From contig NZ_VORY01000003.1 of the NCBI RefSeq assembly GCF_007997295.1, forward strand, positions 186,001 to 250,000: a stretch of 64,000 nucleotides of DNA, in the 5' to 3' direction. This document shows, in pieces, positions 25,931 to 34,129 of this stretch. A program made the position numbers and the translations under genes. The stretch comes from Gillisia hiemivivida. GTDB taxonomy: Bacteria > Bacteroidota > Bacteroidia > Flavobacteriales > Flavobacteriaceae. Within the stretch, counting starts at the first letter, position 1, and every line of letters starts with the position of its first letter. Under the pieces are notes generated by a model that saw nothing but the letters and a program-made list of their open reading frames with translations, was not told where the DNA came from and made no database searches.

Positions 25931-26413
25931 ATGCTAACAATTATTGCAGCTGCAGGAGAGAATAATGAACTTGGAAAAGATAGTGGTTTGGTATGGCATC
26001 TGCCAGATGATTTTAAGCGATTTAAAAAACTCACTACAGGGCACCATATAATAATGGGTCGAAAGACTTTTGATACTTTTCCGCAGCCATTACCAGATAG
26101 AACTCATGTGGTAATTACTAGAAAAGATAACTTCAAAAAAGAGGGAATTGTTACGGTACATTCCTTGGAGCGTGCTATAGATTTTAGCAAGGGAGATCCT
26201 CAGCCCTTCGTTATTGGAGGTGGCGAAATATATAAGTTGGCGATGGAAAAAGCCAACAAGTTGGAACTTACTAGGGTTCACGGCACTTTTGAAGCAGATA
26301 CTTATTTCCCGAAGATCGATGAAAAGATCTGGGTTCTTGAAAAGGAAGAGTTTCATGAAAAAGACGAAAGACACAAATATTCTTTTACCTACCTAACTTA
26401 CGTTCGCCGTTAA
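25931..26413 (+). CDS. folA: Dihydrofolate reductase
   Basis: 160 residues from ATG 25931, where the family start MLTIIAAAGENNELGKDSGL is found; an upstream in-frame ATG at 25895 lies inside the 2TM gene. Family features are LVWHLPDDFKRFKKLT (substrate and NADPH binding), HIIMGRKTFDTFP and FVIGGGEIYKLAM. It reduces dihydrofolate formed by ThyA. It follows the 2TM protein gene with almost no gap. Confidence 0.94.
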   Translation: MLTIIAAAGENNELGKDSGLVWHLPDDFKRFKKLTTGHHIIMGRKTFDTFPQPLPDRTHVVITRKDNFKKEGIVTVHSLERAIDFSKGDPQPFVIGGGEIYKLAMEKANKLELTRVHGTFEADTYFPKIDEKIWVLEKEEFHEKDERHKYSFTYLTYVRR

Positions 26414-26582
26414 TTATTTATAAATTTCTATTGATTTATTTTACTAGATAAGTACTTTGTCTTTTCAGGAATAATTATGATTGCTTAAATATTTTCACAA
26501 TTTTTAACAAAATTCGCTTAAGAATTGGCTGTTTATTAATTCATTAGATTTCGTTTGCTTGGTATCTTGCAAATAAAAAAAG

Positions 26583-27083
26583 ATGAGCACAGAAAACTTA
26601 AATAATACGGAAGCATTAAAGAAAATGAGAAAATTGGTGAAAGATATCGATTTTTGCATGATGCTAACCGATTTGAATTCTAAGCCAATTAGCGCAATTC
26701 CTATGTCTACCAAAAAAGTTGATGAAGCTGGTAACATTTGGTTCTTGAGTGGGAAGAAAAGCGAGCATAACTCCAATATTTCGAAAGATTCAAAAACACA
26801 ACTTTTGTATAGCAATAATTCCGATATGGAATTTATCAGTATTTATGGTTCGGCAACCATTCATTCAGATAAAGATATTATCCATGATCTTTACAGTAAA
26901 AGTGATGATGCATGGTTCGACGATAAAAACGATCCGAACATCACTGCCATAAAATTTGCGCCAAGTCAAGCGTATTATTGGGATACAAAACAAAATAAAT
27001 ATATAGCCTTGTTTAAAAAGGGAATGGCTACCATTACCGGGGATAAAGCAGATGTAGGAGAAAAAGGTAAGTTGAATTTATAG
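26583..27083 (+). CDS. Pyridoxamine 5'-phosphate oxidase-like (general stress protein 26 family)
   Basis: A 166-residue split-barrel flavin-binding-type protein: DIDFCMMLTDLNSKPISAIP, the core NIWFLSGKKSEHNSNISKDS, EFISIYGSATIHSDKD and IKFAPSQAYYWDTKQNKYIA. It resembles general stress protein 26, whose members bind FMN or FAD. The physiological reaction is unknown. It is a single gene with a terminator behind it. Confidence 0.85.
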   Translation: MSTENLNNTEALKKMRKLVKDIDFCMMLTDLNSKPISAIPMSTKKVDEAGNIWFLSGKKSEHNSNISKDSKTQLLYSNNSDMEFISIYGSATIHSDKDIIHDLYSKSDDAWFDDKNDPNITAIKFAPSQAYYWDTKQNKYIALFKKGMATITGDKADVGEKGKLNL

Positions 27084-27110
27084 GCTAAAAAATTTAAAGG
27101 ATCAATAGAA

Positions 27111-27150
27111 AAAGACCTCTAACATATAAGTTATGAGGTCTTTTTTTTTA
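27111..27150 (+). terminator. Intrinsic terminator
   Basis: AAAGACCTC...GAGGTCTTT with extra inner pairing (TAAC / GTTA), followed by nine or more T. Confidence 0.85.
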
Positions 27151-27180
27151 TTTCTATTTTAGCCATACTAAAATGAAATT

Positions 27181-28062
27181 ATGAAAGCATATATATTTCC
27201 TGGACAAGGAGCGCAATTTACAGGAATGGGTTTAGATCTTTATGAGAAGTATCCAAAAGCACAAGAATTATTTGAAAAAGCAAATGATATTTTAGGCTTT
27301 CGAATTACTGATATCATGTTTCAGGGATCTGCTGAAGATCTTAAGCAAACAAAAGTAACACAGCCCGCAATATTTTTGCATTCCGTGATCATGAGTAAGA
27401 TGATGGGAGATTCATTTAAGCCAGATATGGTTGCAGGACACTCGCTTGGTGAAATATCTGCTTTAGTGGCAAATAATACATTAGAGTTTGAAGCTGCTTT
27501 AAAATTAGTATATAAACGCGCTTTAGCGATGCAAGAGGCTTGTGAATTAGAGCCATCTACTATGGCTGCCGTTTTAGGGATGGAAGATGAATTAGTAGAA
27601 GCTATATGTGCTGAAATTGAAGGAACAGTAGTCGCTGCAAATTACAATTGCCCAGGACAATTAGTGATTTCAGGAAATTTAGCTGCTGTTGAAAAAGCAT
27701 GTGAGGTATTGAAAGAAAGAGGCGCAAAGCGAGCACTAATCCTACCTGTAGGAGGAGCTTTTCACTCTCCTCTAATGGAGCCAGCTAGGAAAGAACTGGC
27801 AGAGGCGATTGAGGCAACAACTTTTAGCATTCCCAGCTGTCCAATTTATCAGAATGTAAGTACGTTCGCGGTGACAGACCCAGAAGAGATCAAGAAGAAT
27901 TTGGTGTTTCAATTAACAGCACCAGTAAAATGGACGCATTCTGTTAAAAACATGATCGCCGACGGCGCAACAGAATTTATTGAAGTTGGTCCTGGTAAAG
28001 TATTACAAGGATTGGTGAAGAAAATAGATAGATCTGCTAATACTAGTTCGGCGGAAGTATAA
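27181..28062 (+). CDS. fabD: Malonyl-CoA:ACP transacylase
   Basis: A 293-residue enzyme that loads malonyl groups onto acyl carrier protein for fatty acid synthesis. AYIFPGQGAQFTGMG is at the N-terminus, the catalytic Ser88 is in VAGHSLGEISA, Arg is in the VYKRALAMQEA segment, and the catalytic His is in LPVGGAFHSPLM near 197. Length is normal. It is monocistronic here, and the gene ahead ends in a terminator. Confidence 0.96.
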   Translation: MKAYIFPGQGAQFTGMGLDLYEKYPKAQELFEKANDILGFRITDIMFQGSAEDLKQTKVTQPAIFLHSVIMSKMMGDSFKPDMVAGHSLGEISALVANNTLEFEAALKLVYKRALAMQEACELEPSTMAAVLGMEDELVEAICAEIEGTVVAANYNCPGQLVISGNLAAVEKACEVLKERGAKRALILPVGGAFHSPLMEPARKELAEAIEATTFSIPSCPIYQNVSTFAVTDPEEIKKNLVFQLTAPVKWTHSVKNMIADGATEFIEVGPGKVLQGLVKKIDRSANTSSAEV

Positions 28063-28215
28063 AATAATCGAAATAATTATATCCTGTCATCCTAAAGTTT
28101 TTCATAAAACTTGAAAAAGTGGTAAAGAAGCAACATTAATAAGCGCTTATTCTCTTAATATCCTTATTTCAGGAAACTAAGTCCTTTGTTTTTGGTCTAA
28201 AAATCTTCAATCCAT

Positions 28216-28280
28216 CGTCTTTTTTATCTGCCTTTCATTTCTTTTGCTCGTCCAAAAGAAACGAAGCAAAGAAAAAGACG
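28216..28280. repeat. Palindromic extragenic element between fabD and the amidohydrolase gene
   Basis: Outer arms CGTCTTTTT (28216-28224) and AAAAAGACG (28272-28280) enclose an inner 8-bp hairpin, TTCTTTTG / CAAAAGAA (28239-28260). The CTTTTGCTCGTCCAAAAG core resembles an extragenic element I associate with Bacteroidetes genomes, but no second copy is in this window. Confidence 0.5.
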
Positions 28281-28320
28281 CTTTTTTTAAGGAATTTTTT
28301 GGCAAAAAAGCCAAAAACCA

Positions 28321-28384
28321 TGTTGAAATTACCGCGGAACAACGATTGAAAAATCGTCGCTCCTGAATCTCGGTAATTTCAACA
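28321..28384. repeat. Long inverted repeat, possible bidirectional terminator
   Basis: TGTTGAAATTACCG (28321-28334) and its exact complement (28371-28384) form a 14-bp stem. Inside it is a smaller hairpin, ACGATT / AATCGT. It lies between convergent genes. No long U-tract follows, so it may be a repeat element rather than a terminator. Confidence 0.6.
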
Positions 28385-28453
28385 TATATTCTACAAAAAA
28401 GGATTAAAAAACCTAACTCTTGGATAATAGTTTACATTTAGAAATTAAATTCC

Positions 28454-29734
28454 CTAGTTTTTATAAACTTCACCTTCTTTCATTACAAATTGAACATCCT
28501 CTAAAGTTTTAATGTTTTTAGTTGGATCTTCCTTCACGGCAATAATATCAGCATAAAATCCCGGCGCTAATTGTCCAGATTCATTTTCCATATTTAAGAT
28601 AAGTGCAGGAGTAATTGTTGCACTTTGAATTGCTATCATTGCAGGCATTCCAGCTTCTACCATGAACCCGAATTCTTTACCGTTCTCACCATGTGGATAA
28701 ACTCCGGCATCTGTACCAAAAGCAATTCCAACACCTCTCTTATATGCTTTGCTGAAAGTATTCTGAATTTTAGGTCCTATTTCCAAAGCTTTTGGAACGA
28801 TGATCTCTGGATAATATCCTTCAATCTTCGCCTTTTCTGAAACTTCTTTTCCTGCGGTAATTGTAGGAACTAAATAGGCATCATATTCTTTCATGAGATC
28901 CATGGTTTGTTCACTCATTAGAGTGCCATGTTCTATTGTTTTTACACCACCTTTAACTGCGCGTTGCATTCCCTCGTCCCCATGAGCATGTGCAGCTACA
29001 TGAAATCCGTAATCTTTTGCGGTTTCTGTAATTGCTTTTATTTCTTCAATAGAAAACTGAGGATTGGAGCTTGATTTTGCTACACTCAAGACTCCTCCAG
29101 TTGCTGTGATCTTAATAAGATCTGCACCGTTTTTATAGCGTTGTCTCACTGCTTTCTTAGCATCTTCTGGTCCATTTACCACTCCTTCTTTTGGTCCCGG
29201 ATCTCCCATTAATTCTCGGTTAAAACCATTAGTTGGATCTGCATGCCCTCCTGTTGTTGCTAAGGATTTACCTGCAGTAAAAATTCTGGGACCAACTACT
29301 TTCTTTTTATTTATGGCATTTCTTAAAGCAATATTTACGCCGCTTCCACCAAGATCTCTTACAGTTGTAAAGCCTGCCATGAGGGTTACTTTAGCGAATT
29401 TCACAGAATTAAATGCAAGATCAGCCTCATTTAATGTAAAAGGTTCCAGATAAGCTCCGGGATTAGATTCTCCTTCCATATGAACATGCATGTCTGTTAA
29501 TCCGGGCATTACCGTCATTTCTCGAAGATCTATTAAACTATCACCTTCATTTTTTGGCTGAATATAACCATCTTCCACACTTTTAATCCTTTCTCCAGAA
29601 ACAATGATAGTTTTCTCAGTAAGAATCTTACCATTTTTAGTGTCTACTATTTTTCCGCTTTGGATATAAATATCCTGAGCATTTACAGTTGAAGCGAATA
29701 CAACTCCGCAAAGTATATATATTAGTTTTTTCAT
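28454..29734 (-). CDS. Exported amidohydrolase (imidazolonepropionase-like)
   Basis: A 426-residue protein with a signal peptide (MKKLIYILCGVVFASTVNAQ) and an amidohydrolase TIM barrel. Metal-binding His83 and His85 are in PGLTDMHVHMEG, a Lys is in ADLIKITATGG, further His residues are in HVAAHAHGDEGM and IEHGT, and the Asp is in IAFGTDAGVYPHG. Likely hydrolyses an amide or cyclic imide in the periplasm, perhaps a dipeptide; the substrate is unknown. It lies 9 bases after the DegT aminotransferase gene, so they share a transcript. Confidence 0.9.
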   Translation of the reverse strand: MKKLIYILCGVVFASTVNAQDIYIQSGKIVDTKNGKILTEKTIIVSGERIKSVEDGYIQPKNEGDSLIDLREMTVMPGLTDMHVHMEGESNPGAYLEPFTLNEADLAFNSVKFAKVTLMAGFTTVRDLGGSGVNIALRNAINKKKVVGPRIFTAGKSLATTGGHADPTNGFNRELMGDPGPKEGVVNGPEDAKKAVRQRYKNGADLIKITATGGVLSVAKSSSNPQFSIEEIKAITETAKDYGFHVAAHAHGDEGMQRAVKGGVKTIEHGTLMSEQTMDLMKEYDAYLVPTITAGKEVSEKAKIEGYYPEIIVPKALEIGPKIQNTFSKAYKRGVGIAFGTDAGVYPHGENGKEFGFMVEAGMPAMIAIQSATITPALILNMENESGQLAPGFYADIIAVKEDPTKNIKTLEDVQFVMKEGEVYKN

Positions 29735-29743
29735 AGACTCATC

Positions 29744-30877
29744 TTAATTATTTACAAATTCAATAATAGTTTTTGTGATATGATCAATTTGGTCCGTATC
29801 TAACTCCGTATGCATAGGTAAAGAGATCACTTCTTTTACTAATTGATTGGTTACCGGAAAATCTGCTTCGTTATATCTAGCGTCTTTATATGCTTTTTGG
29901 TTGTGTAAAGGAATTGGGTAATACACTCCACAAGGAATATTATTTTCATTTAGGTGTTTTACCAAAGCATCTCTTTTCCCGTTTGTGATCTTTAATGTGT
30001 ATTGATGAAAAACATGCGTGTCACAATCTCCAGATCTAACTGGGGTTTTAATGTGCTCTTGATCTTTTAATGCCATATTATATCTAAAAGCAGCTGCTTT
30101 TCTTGCTTCATTATAGATGTCTAGTTTTGGTAATTTTGCACGAAGCACCGCTGCCTGAAAACTATCCAACCTAGAATTTACTCCTACTACGTCATGGTGG
30201 TAACGCTCATACATTCCATGATTCACCACTCCTCGTAAAGTATGAGCTAAATCATCATCATTGGTGAAAATAGCTCCACCATCCCCATAACAACCTAAGT
30301 TCTTTGATGGAAAAAAAGAAGTAGATCCAACATGTCCAATAGTCCCTGTTTTGTATGTCTTTGCTTCTTTAGAATGAAAATCTGCACCAATAGCTTGGGC
30401 GTTATCCTCGATCACATATAGATCATGAGCTTTGGCGATCTCCATGATTGCATTCATATCTGCGGTTTGGCCAAAAAGATGAACCGGAACAATAGCTTTT
30501 GTTTTTGGAGTAATTGCTTTTTTAATTGCTTCTGGATCAATGTTAAAAGTTTCCGGATCTACATCTACTAGGACTGGCGTTAATTGCAATAATGCAATAA
30601 CCTCTACGGTGGCTGCGAAAGTAAAATCGGCAGTGATCACTTCATCTCCGGGTTTTAATCCAAGTCCCATCATGGCTATTTGAAGCGCATCTGTTCCATT
30701 TGCACAAGGAATAACATGCTTCACACCTAAATATTCTTCCAGCTCCTTTTGAAAATTTTGGACTTCAGGACCATTTATAAATGCCGAAGTGTTCATTATT
30801 TCTTGAAGAGAGTTATTAATTTGGTCTTTTATGGAGTCATATTGACCTTGAAGGTCAACCATTTGTATCTTTTTCAT
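29744..30877 (-). CDS. DegT/DnrJ/EryC1-family sugar aminotransferase
   Basis: A 377-residue PLP enzyme. Lys192 in TSFFPSKNLGCYGDGGAIFT is the Schiff-base residue, and VIEDNAQAIGAD and NSRLDSFQAAVLRAKL are family landmarks. It transfers an amino group to a nucleotide-linked keto-sugar for surface polysaccharide or lipopolysaccharide; the exact sugar cannot be read from sequence. The KDO transferase gene waaA is divergently encoded 97 bases away, which fits an envelope-glycan role. Confidence 0.9.
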   Translation of the reverse strand: MKKIQMVDLQGQYDSIKDQINNSLQEIMNTSAFINGPEVQNFQKELEEYLGVKHVIPCANGTDALQIAMMGLGLKPGDEVITADFTFAATVEVIALLQLTPVLVDVDPETFNIDPEAIKKAITPKTKAIVPVHLFGQTADMNAIMEIAKAHDLYVIEDNAQAIGADFHSKEAKTYKTGTIGHVGSTSFFPSKNLGCYGDGGAIFTNDDDLAHTLRGVVNHGMYERYHHDVVGVNSRLDSFQAAVLRAKLPKLDIYNEARKAAAFRYNMALKDQEHIKTPVRSGDCDTHVFHQYTLKITNGKRDALVKHLNENNIPCGVYYPIPLHNQKAYKDARYNEADFPVTNQLVKEVISLPMHTELDTDQIDHITKTIIEFVNN

Positions 30878-30974
30878 CTAATTTTTCTTGAAGTGCCACG
30901 AAAATACAAAATATAGCCCCTACCACCAATGCAATTTTTAGGAAAGAGGTATTTTAGCATTCAAATTAGAAAGC

Positions 30975-32225
30975 TTGCAAACACTTTATAACATATTGAT
31001 CTGGTTGGCTGAAAAACTGCTGCCAATTTCAAAATTTTTCAATCCTAAAATGAAATTATTTGTTGAGGGAAGAAAGAATACTTTTCCATTATTAAAATCT
31101 CAGATCAATAAAGACGAGCGGGTAATTTGGTTTCATATGGCTTCTTTGGGAGAATATGAGCAAGGAGTGCCGGTAATGGAAAAGGTTAAGGAGCTATTTC
31201 CTACTCATAGAATTGTAGTGAGTTTCTATTCTCCATCGGGTTATGAGGTCAAGAAAAACTCGACCCTTGCAGATCTTGTGGTTTATTTGCCCTTGGATAC
31301 AGCTAAGAATGTAAACTCATTTTTAGATCTTTTACATCCTGAACTTGCGATTTTTGTGAAATATGAATTCTGGCCAAATATTTTAAATGAACTTAACAGA
31401 AGAGATATTCAAACAGTATTGGTATCTGGTGGATTTAGAGAAGACCAACTCTTTTTTAAAATGACCAATAGCTGGTTTAAAAAACCTCTTGAAGCCTTCA
31501 ATCATTTTTTTGTTCAGAATGAAAAATCTAAGTCATTGCTTAATTCTATAGGATTTAATAATGTTAGTGTAAGTGGCGATACGAGATTTGATAGGGTTGC
31601 AAATCAACTTCAGCTAAATAACAAATTAGATTTTATTGAAGAATTTTTAGATAACAAATTATGTATTGTTGCCGGAAGTACTTGGCCAGAAGACGAATCG
31701 CTTCTGAAGGAATTCATAATGCAAAACAACTGGGATGTCAAAATTATAATTGCGCCTCATACTATAGACCAAGACCGGATCAGGGCTTTTCAAAAAAGTA
31801 TTTCAATTCCGTCTGTTCTCTTTACAGAAAGAGAGGGGAAACAATTATCAGATTCTAAGCTGTTAATTATAGATACGGTAGGTCTATTAACAAAGATCTA
31901 TAGTTATGCAGATATTGCTTATGTGGGTGGGGCAGTTGGGACCACTGGGCTTCATAATATTTTAGAACCCGCAACATTTGGGATTCCGATTATTACAGGG
32001 ACTAATTTTAATAAATTTCCAGAGGCCATTCATTTGGAAGCTCTTAAAGGCTTATATGCTGTGAATTCTAAACATGAAGTGATCTCAATCCTCAATAAGT
32101 TGATTGACGATCCTGAATTTAGACTCAAAACGGGTAGTATTTCAAAGAAATATATTCAGGAAAACGGTGGTGCTACAGAAATGATAAGTTCTTACTTTCA
32201 AGAAAATTTTGTTAAAATTGAATAA
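30975..32225 (+). CDS. waaA: 3-deoxy-D-manno-octulosonic acid (KDO) transferase
   Basis: A 416-residue membrane-anchored glycosyltransferase of lipid A-core synthesis. A TTG start at 30975 is chosen because it supplies the N-terminal membrane anchor (LYNILIWLAEKLLP); the next ATG would lose it. VIWFHMASLGEYEQGVPVME, FVKYEFWPNILNEL and SVSGDTRFDRV are typical of the family, and YVGGAVGTTGLHNILEPATF is the C-terminal sugar-donor site. It transfers KDO from CMP-KDO to lipid A precursor on the inner face of the inner membrane. Confidence 0.93.
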   Translation: MQTLYNILIWLAEKLLPISKFFNPKMKLFVEGRKNTFPLLKSQINKDERVIWFHMASLGEYEQGVPVMEKVKELFPTHRIVVSFYSPSGYEVKKNSTLADLVVYLPLDTAKNVNSFLDLLHPELAIFVKYEFWPNILNELNRRDIQTVLVSGGFREDQLFFKMTNSWFKKPLEAFNHFFVQNEKSKSLLNSIGFNNVSVSGDTRFDRVANQLQLNNKLDFIEEFLDNKLCIVAGSTWPEDESLLKEFIMQNNWDVKIIIAPHTIDQDRIRAFQKSISIPSVLFTEREGKQLSDSKLLIIDTVGLLTKIYSYADIAYVGGAVGTTGLHNILEPATFGIPIITGTNFNKFPEAIHLEALKGLYAVNSKHEVISILNKLIDDPEFRLKTGSISKKYIQENGGATEMISSYFQENFVKIE

Positions 32226-32343
32226 AACTATGCTCCTTTTTCTAATTATATCACCTTTTTTGCTAAAATATTCTAAAAATATAAACGCTTCATTCAATTA
32301 TGTAGTAATTTCGACGATTAATTATAATACAAACTAAAATTAT

Positions 32344-32580
32344 ATGAAACGAGTTATTTATTTGACAGCTTTAATTTTAACAGGTGCTACAACGCTTATT
32401 TCTTGTAGGGATACTGCCGAAAAGGAAACGGTTATTGTAAAAGAAGTTAGAGTTGAAACTGAAAAAGCTGAACCTGTAGAGGAGCGTAAAGGGATTTTAG
32501 AGAGAACGGCACAAGAGGTAGATAAAGAAGTTAATAAAGAGGTAGATAAAAGAATTGATGAAATAGGTGACGATAACTAG
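32344..32580 (+). CDS. Small charged lipoprotein, SCRDT family, copy 3
   Basis: A 78-residue protein with signal peptide and lipobox L-I-S-C (Cys21) followed by RDTAEKE. The mature part alternates acidic and basic residues (EVDKEVNKEVDKRIDEI), predicted as one amphipathic or coiled-coil helix. It is related in design to the genes at 150-694 and to the next two genes. Function unknown. Confidence 0.75.
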   Translation: MKRVIYLTALILTGATTLISCRDTAEKETVIVKEVRVETEKAEPVEERKGILERTAQEVDKEVNKEVDKRIDEIGDDN

Positions 32581-32604
32581 TTCTCAATTTATTTTAATAA
32601 GATT

Positions 32605-32626
32605 AAGGATCTTATCCTTTTTTATT
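32605..32626 (+). terminator. Short terminator after copy 3
   Basis: AAGGAT, loop CTT, ATCCTT, then T-rich sequence. The stem is only 6 bp. Confidence 0.45.
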
Positions 32627-32687
32627 TATATTTATAAAGAATTGACTACTAATTACCAGACAAACCAATAACTACAAAATTAAACTT

Positions 32688-32948
32688 ATGAGAAAATCAA
32701 TTTTAGTATTAGCAACGGCCTTTACACTTACCGCATTTTTCACTTCATGTAGAGATACAAAAAAAGAAAGTGACGATATGGAAATGAGTGATGATATGGA
32801 CGACATGGATGATATGGATGATGACATGAACGATGAGATGGATGAGGTAGGAAACGACTTAGAAAATGCAGCCGATGAAACAGGTGATGCTATAGAAAAT
32901 GCAGCTAACGAAGTTGAAGCTGAGGTTGAAGGAACAGACGATATGTAA
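32688..32948 (+). CDS. Small very acidic lipoprotein, SCRDT family, copy 4
   Basis: An 86-residue protein with a signal peptide ending F-T-S-C (Cys21) followed by RDTKKESD. The next section is almost wholly Asp, Met and Glu in short repeats (DDMDDMDD), then D-L-E-N-A-A-D-E-T-G-D-A-I-E-N-A and a terminal E-G-T-D-D-M. The E/N-G-T-D-D end is shared with the 461-694 protein, linking the two loci. The negative charge suggests cation binding, but this is inference. Confidence 0.75.
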   Translation: MRKSILVLATAFTLTAFFTSCRDTKKESDDMEMSDDMDDMDDMDDDMNDEMDEVGNDLENAADETGDAIENAANEVEAEVEGTDDM

Positions 32949-33052
32949 TATATTGCGCTAATACAGCAGCAAATTGCAAGCAAGACAAATAATCACGAAC
33001 ACTGTAATTAGAAATGATTTGGTGTTTTAAAACAACCACTAAACTTTAAATT

Positions 33053-33175
33053 ATGAAAAAAATTGTTTTTTTATTAGCGCTAACCTTTACTTCTAGTATT
33101 GTGTTAACCTCTTGCCGAGAAGAAAAATCTGGTATTGAGAAAGTTGCTGATGATGTTGAAGATGCTGTAGATTAG
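33053..33175 (+). CDS. Very small lipoprotein, SCRE family, copy 5
   Basis: A 40-residue protein: signal peptide MKKIVFLLALTFTSSIVLTS, then Cys21 with R-E-E-K and a short acidic tail (GIEKVADDVEDAVD). The lipobox L-T-S-C is good. It follows copy 4 by 104 bases with no intervening terminator seen and is the shortest member of the family. It shares the K-V-A-D-D-V-E-D-A pattern with copies 2 and 4. Confidence 0.65.
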   Translation: MKKIVFLLALTFTSSIVLTSCREEKSGIEKVADDVEDAVD

Positions 33176-33199
33176 CATTATAAATCAACTAAAATATTT

Positions 33200-33233
33200 A
33201 AAAATCCATCTCTAACCAAGATGGATTTTTTTA
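33200..33233. terminator. Bidirectional terminator between the small lipoproteins and the S24 repressor gene
   Basis: AAAATCCATCT pairs with AGATGGATTTTT around a 7-base loop. A and T tracts on both sides let it work for both convergent genes; it slightly overlaps the S24 gene stop. Confidence 0.8.
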
Positions 33234-33998
33234 ATGCTTAAAAGTTTTAAATTCACTTTTTAATTCTTCCATAGATTCTTGTAGTTGTCTAAGCAAGCCA
33301 CTTTCTGAGGTGGCATCTATACTAAATGTAAGCTTGCTATTTACTTGCCACAATTCCTGGATATCATTTATTTTAACTTCTACAGGAGCATATTCTTCAT
33401 TAATAGAGATAAGTACTACTTTAAAAGGATCGTCCAGTTTTTTGATCTTTTTTACAAGAACCGAATCATATAATACAACCACATAGATCTTGTTGCTGCT
33501 AATTTCTGTAATACTCGGAATTCCTTTTCCTAAAACCCATTCTCCTGGACGTAAATTAGGCATCATACTATCTCCTTCTACTTGAAAACCTCTATAAGAA
33601 GCATTTCTAAATTCGGGTAAAGGAATATCAAAAGCTGGTAATTGTTGGTACCACTCTACATCTTGTACGTTATGTGGGTAACCGGCTGCAGCCTTTTGGT
33701 TTACTAGAATTATATTTTCTTCCTCTCCGCTGTTTACAGTGATAACTTTTGGGCTAACATCTCCTTTATTTATTTGCAGATATTTTTGAGCACTCTCCCC
33801 AAATAACCAAAGAGGATTCACGCCAAATTGACCTAACAATTCGGCAACTATTTTGCCTGAAAGTTTGGTGCGGCCACGTTCAATATCGGCTGTAGAATTT
33901 TTAATACCAAGCAATTCTGCAAACTCACTTTGCGTAAAATTGTGATCGTCGCGAATTTCCTTAAATCGCTTTATTTCAAATGTTACATCTGTACCCAT
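33231..33998 (-). CDS. LexA-like XRE-S24 repressor
   Basis: 255 residues from ATG 33998. A longer frame to 34031 would run through the operator, so the shorter start is preferred; it also places the HTH normally. The HTH domain (about 5-60) includes FTQSEFAELLGIKNSTADIE. The S24 peptidase domain (about 110-205) has Ser in QVEGDSMMPNLRPGEWVLG and Lys in DSVLVKKIKK. An Ala-Gly pair in NQKAAAGYPHN is a likely self-cleavage site. RecA-stimulated autocleavage is expected from the family. It probably represses itself and dinB through TGGAAT-N-ATTCCA sites at 34018-34051 and 7343-7374. Confidence 0.88.
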   Translation of the reverse strand: MGTDVTFEIKRFKEIRDDHNFTQSEFAELLGIKNSTADIERGRTKLSGKIVAELLGQFGVNPLWLFGESAQKYLQINKGDVSPKVITVNSGEEENIILVNQKAAAGYPHNVQDVEWYQQLPAFDIPLPEFRNASYRGFQVEGDSMMPNLRPGEWVLGKGIPSITEISSNKIYVVVLYDSVLVKKIKKLDDPFKVVLISINEEYAPVEVKINDIQELWQVNSKLTFSIDATSESGLLRQLQESMEELKSEFKTFKH

Positions 33999-34017
33999 AA
34001 TCAAATATAACATTTTT

Positions 34018-34051
34018 TGGAATAAATCCATTTTATATTGGAATTTTTCCT
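34018..34051. promoter_or_regulatory. Two imperfect operator units upstream of the S24 repressor gene
   Basis: TGGAATAAATCCA (34018-34030) and TGGAATTTTTCCT (34039-34051) each differ by one or two bases from the palindromic units in front of dinB. Their starts are 21 bases apart, against 19 at dinB. The first lies 19 bases upstream of ATG 33998. This suggests autoregulation. Confidence 0.6.
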
Positions 34052-34069
34052 ACATGTAAAATCCACATA

Positions 34070-34106
34070 AAAAAACCCTCTATGATATACTATTTTAGAG
34101 AGCTTT
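34070..34106 (-). terminator. Terminator of the DUF892 gene
   Basis: On the minus strand CTCTCTA and TAGAGGG (one G-U pair) are followed by seven T. It lies 24 bases past the DUF892 stop. Confidence 0.55.
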
Positions 34107-34129
34107 TAAATTACCAAAATTTTATTGAT

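Noticed and set aside
32672-32983. A Ser-rich minus-strand frame opposite the acidic lipoprotein gene.
   Set aside because: Poly-Ser is the antisense shadow of repeated GAT/ATG codons; the plus-strand product has a signal peptide and family relatives.
33999-34031. An N-terminal extension of the S24 repressor starting at 34031.
   Set aside because: It would place an operator-like palindrome inside the coding region and adds 11 residues unlike the family; ATG 33998 gives a normal HTH start.
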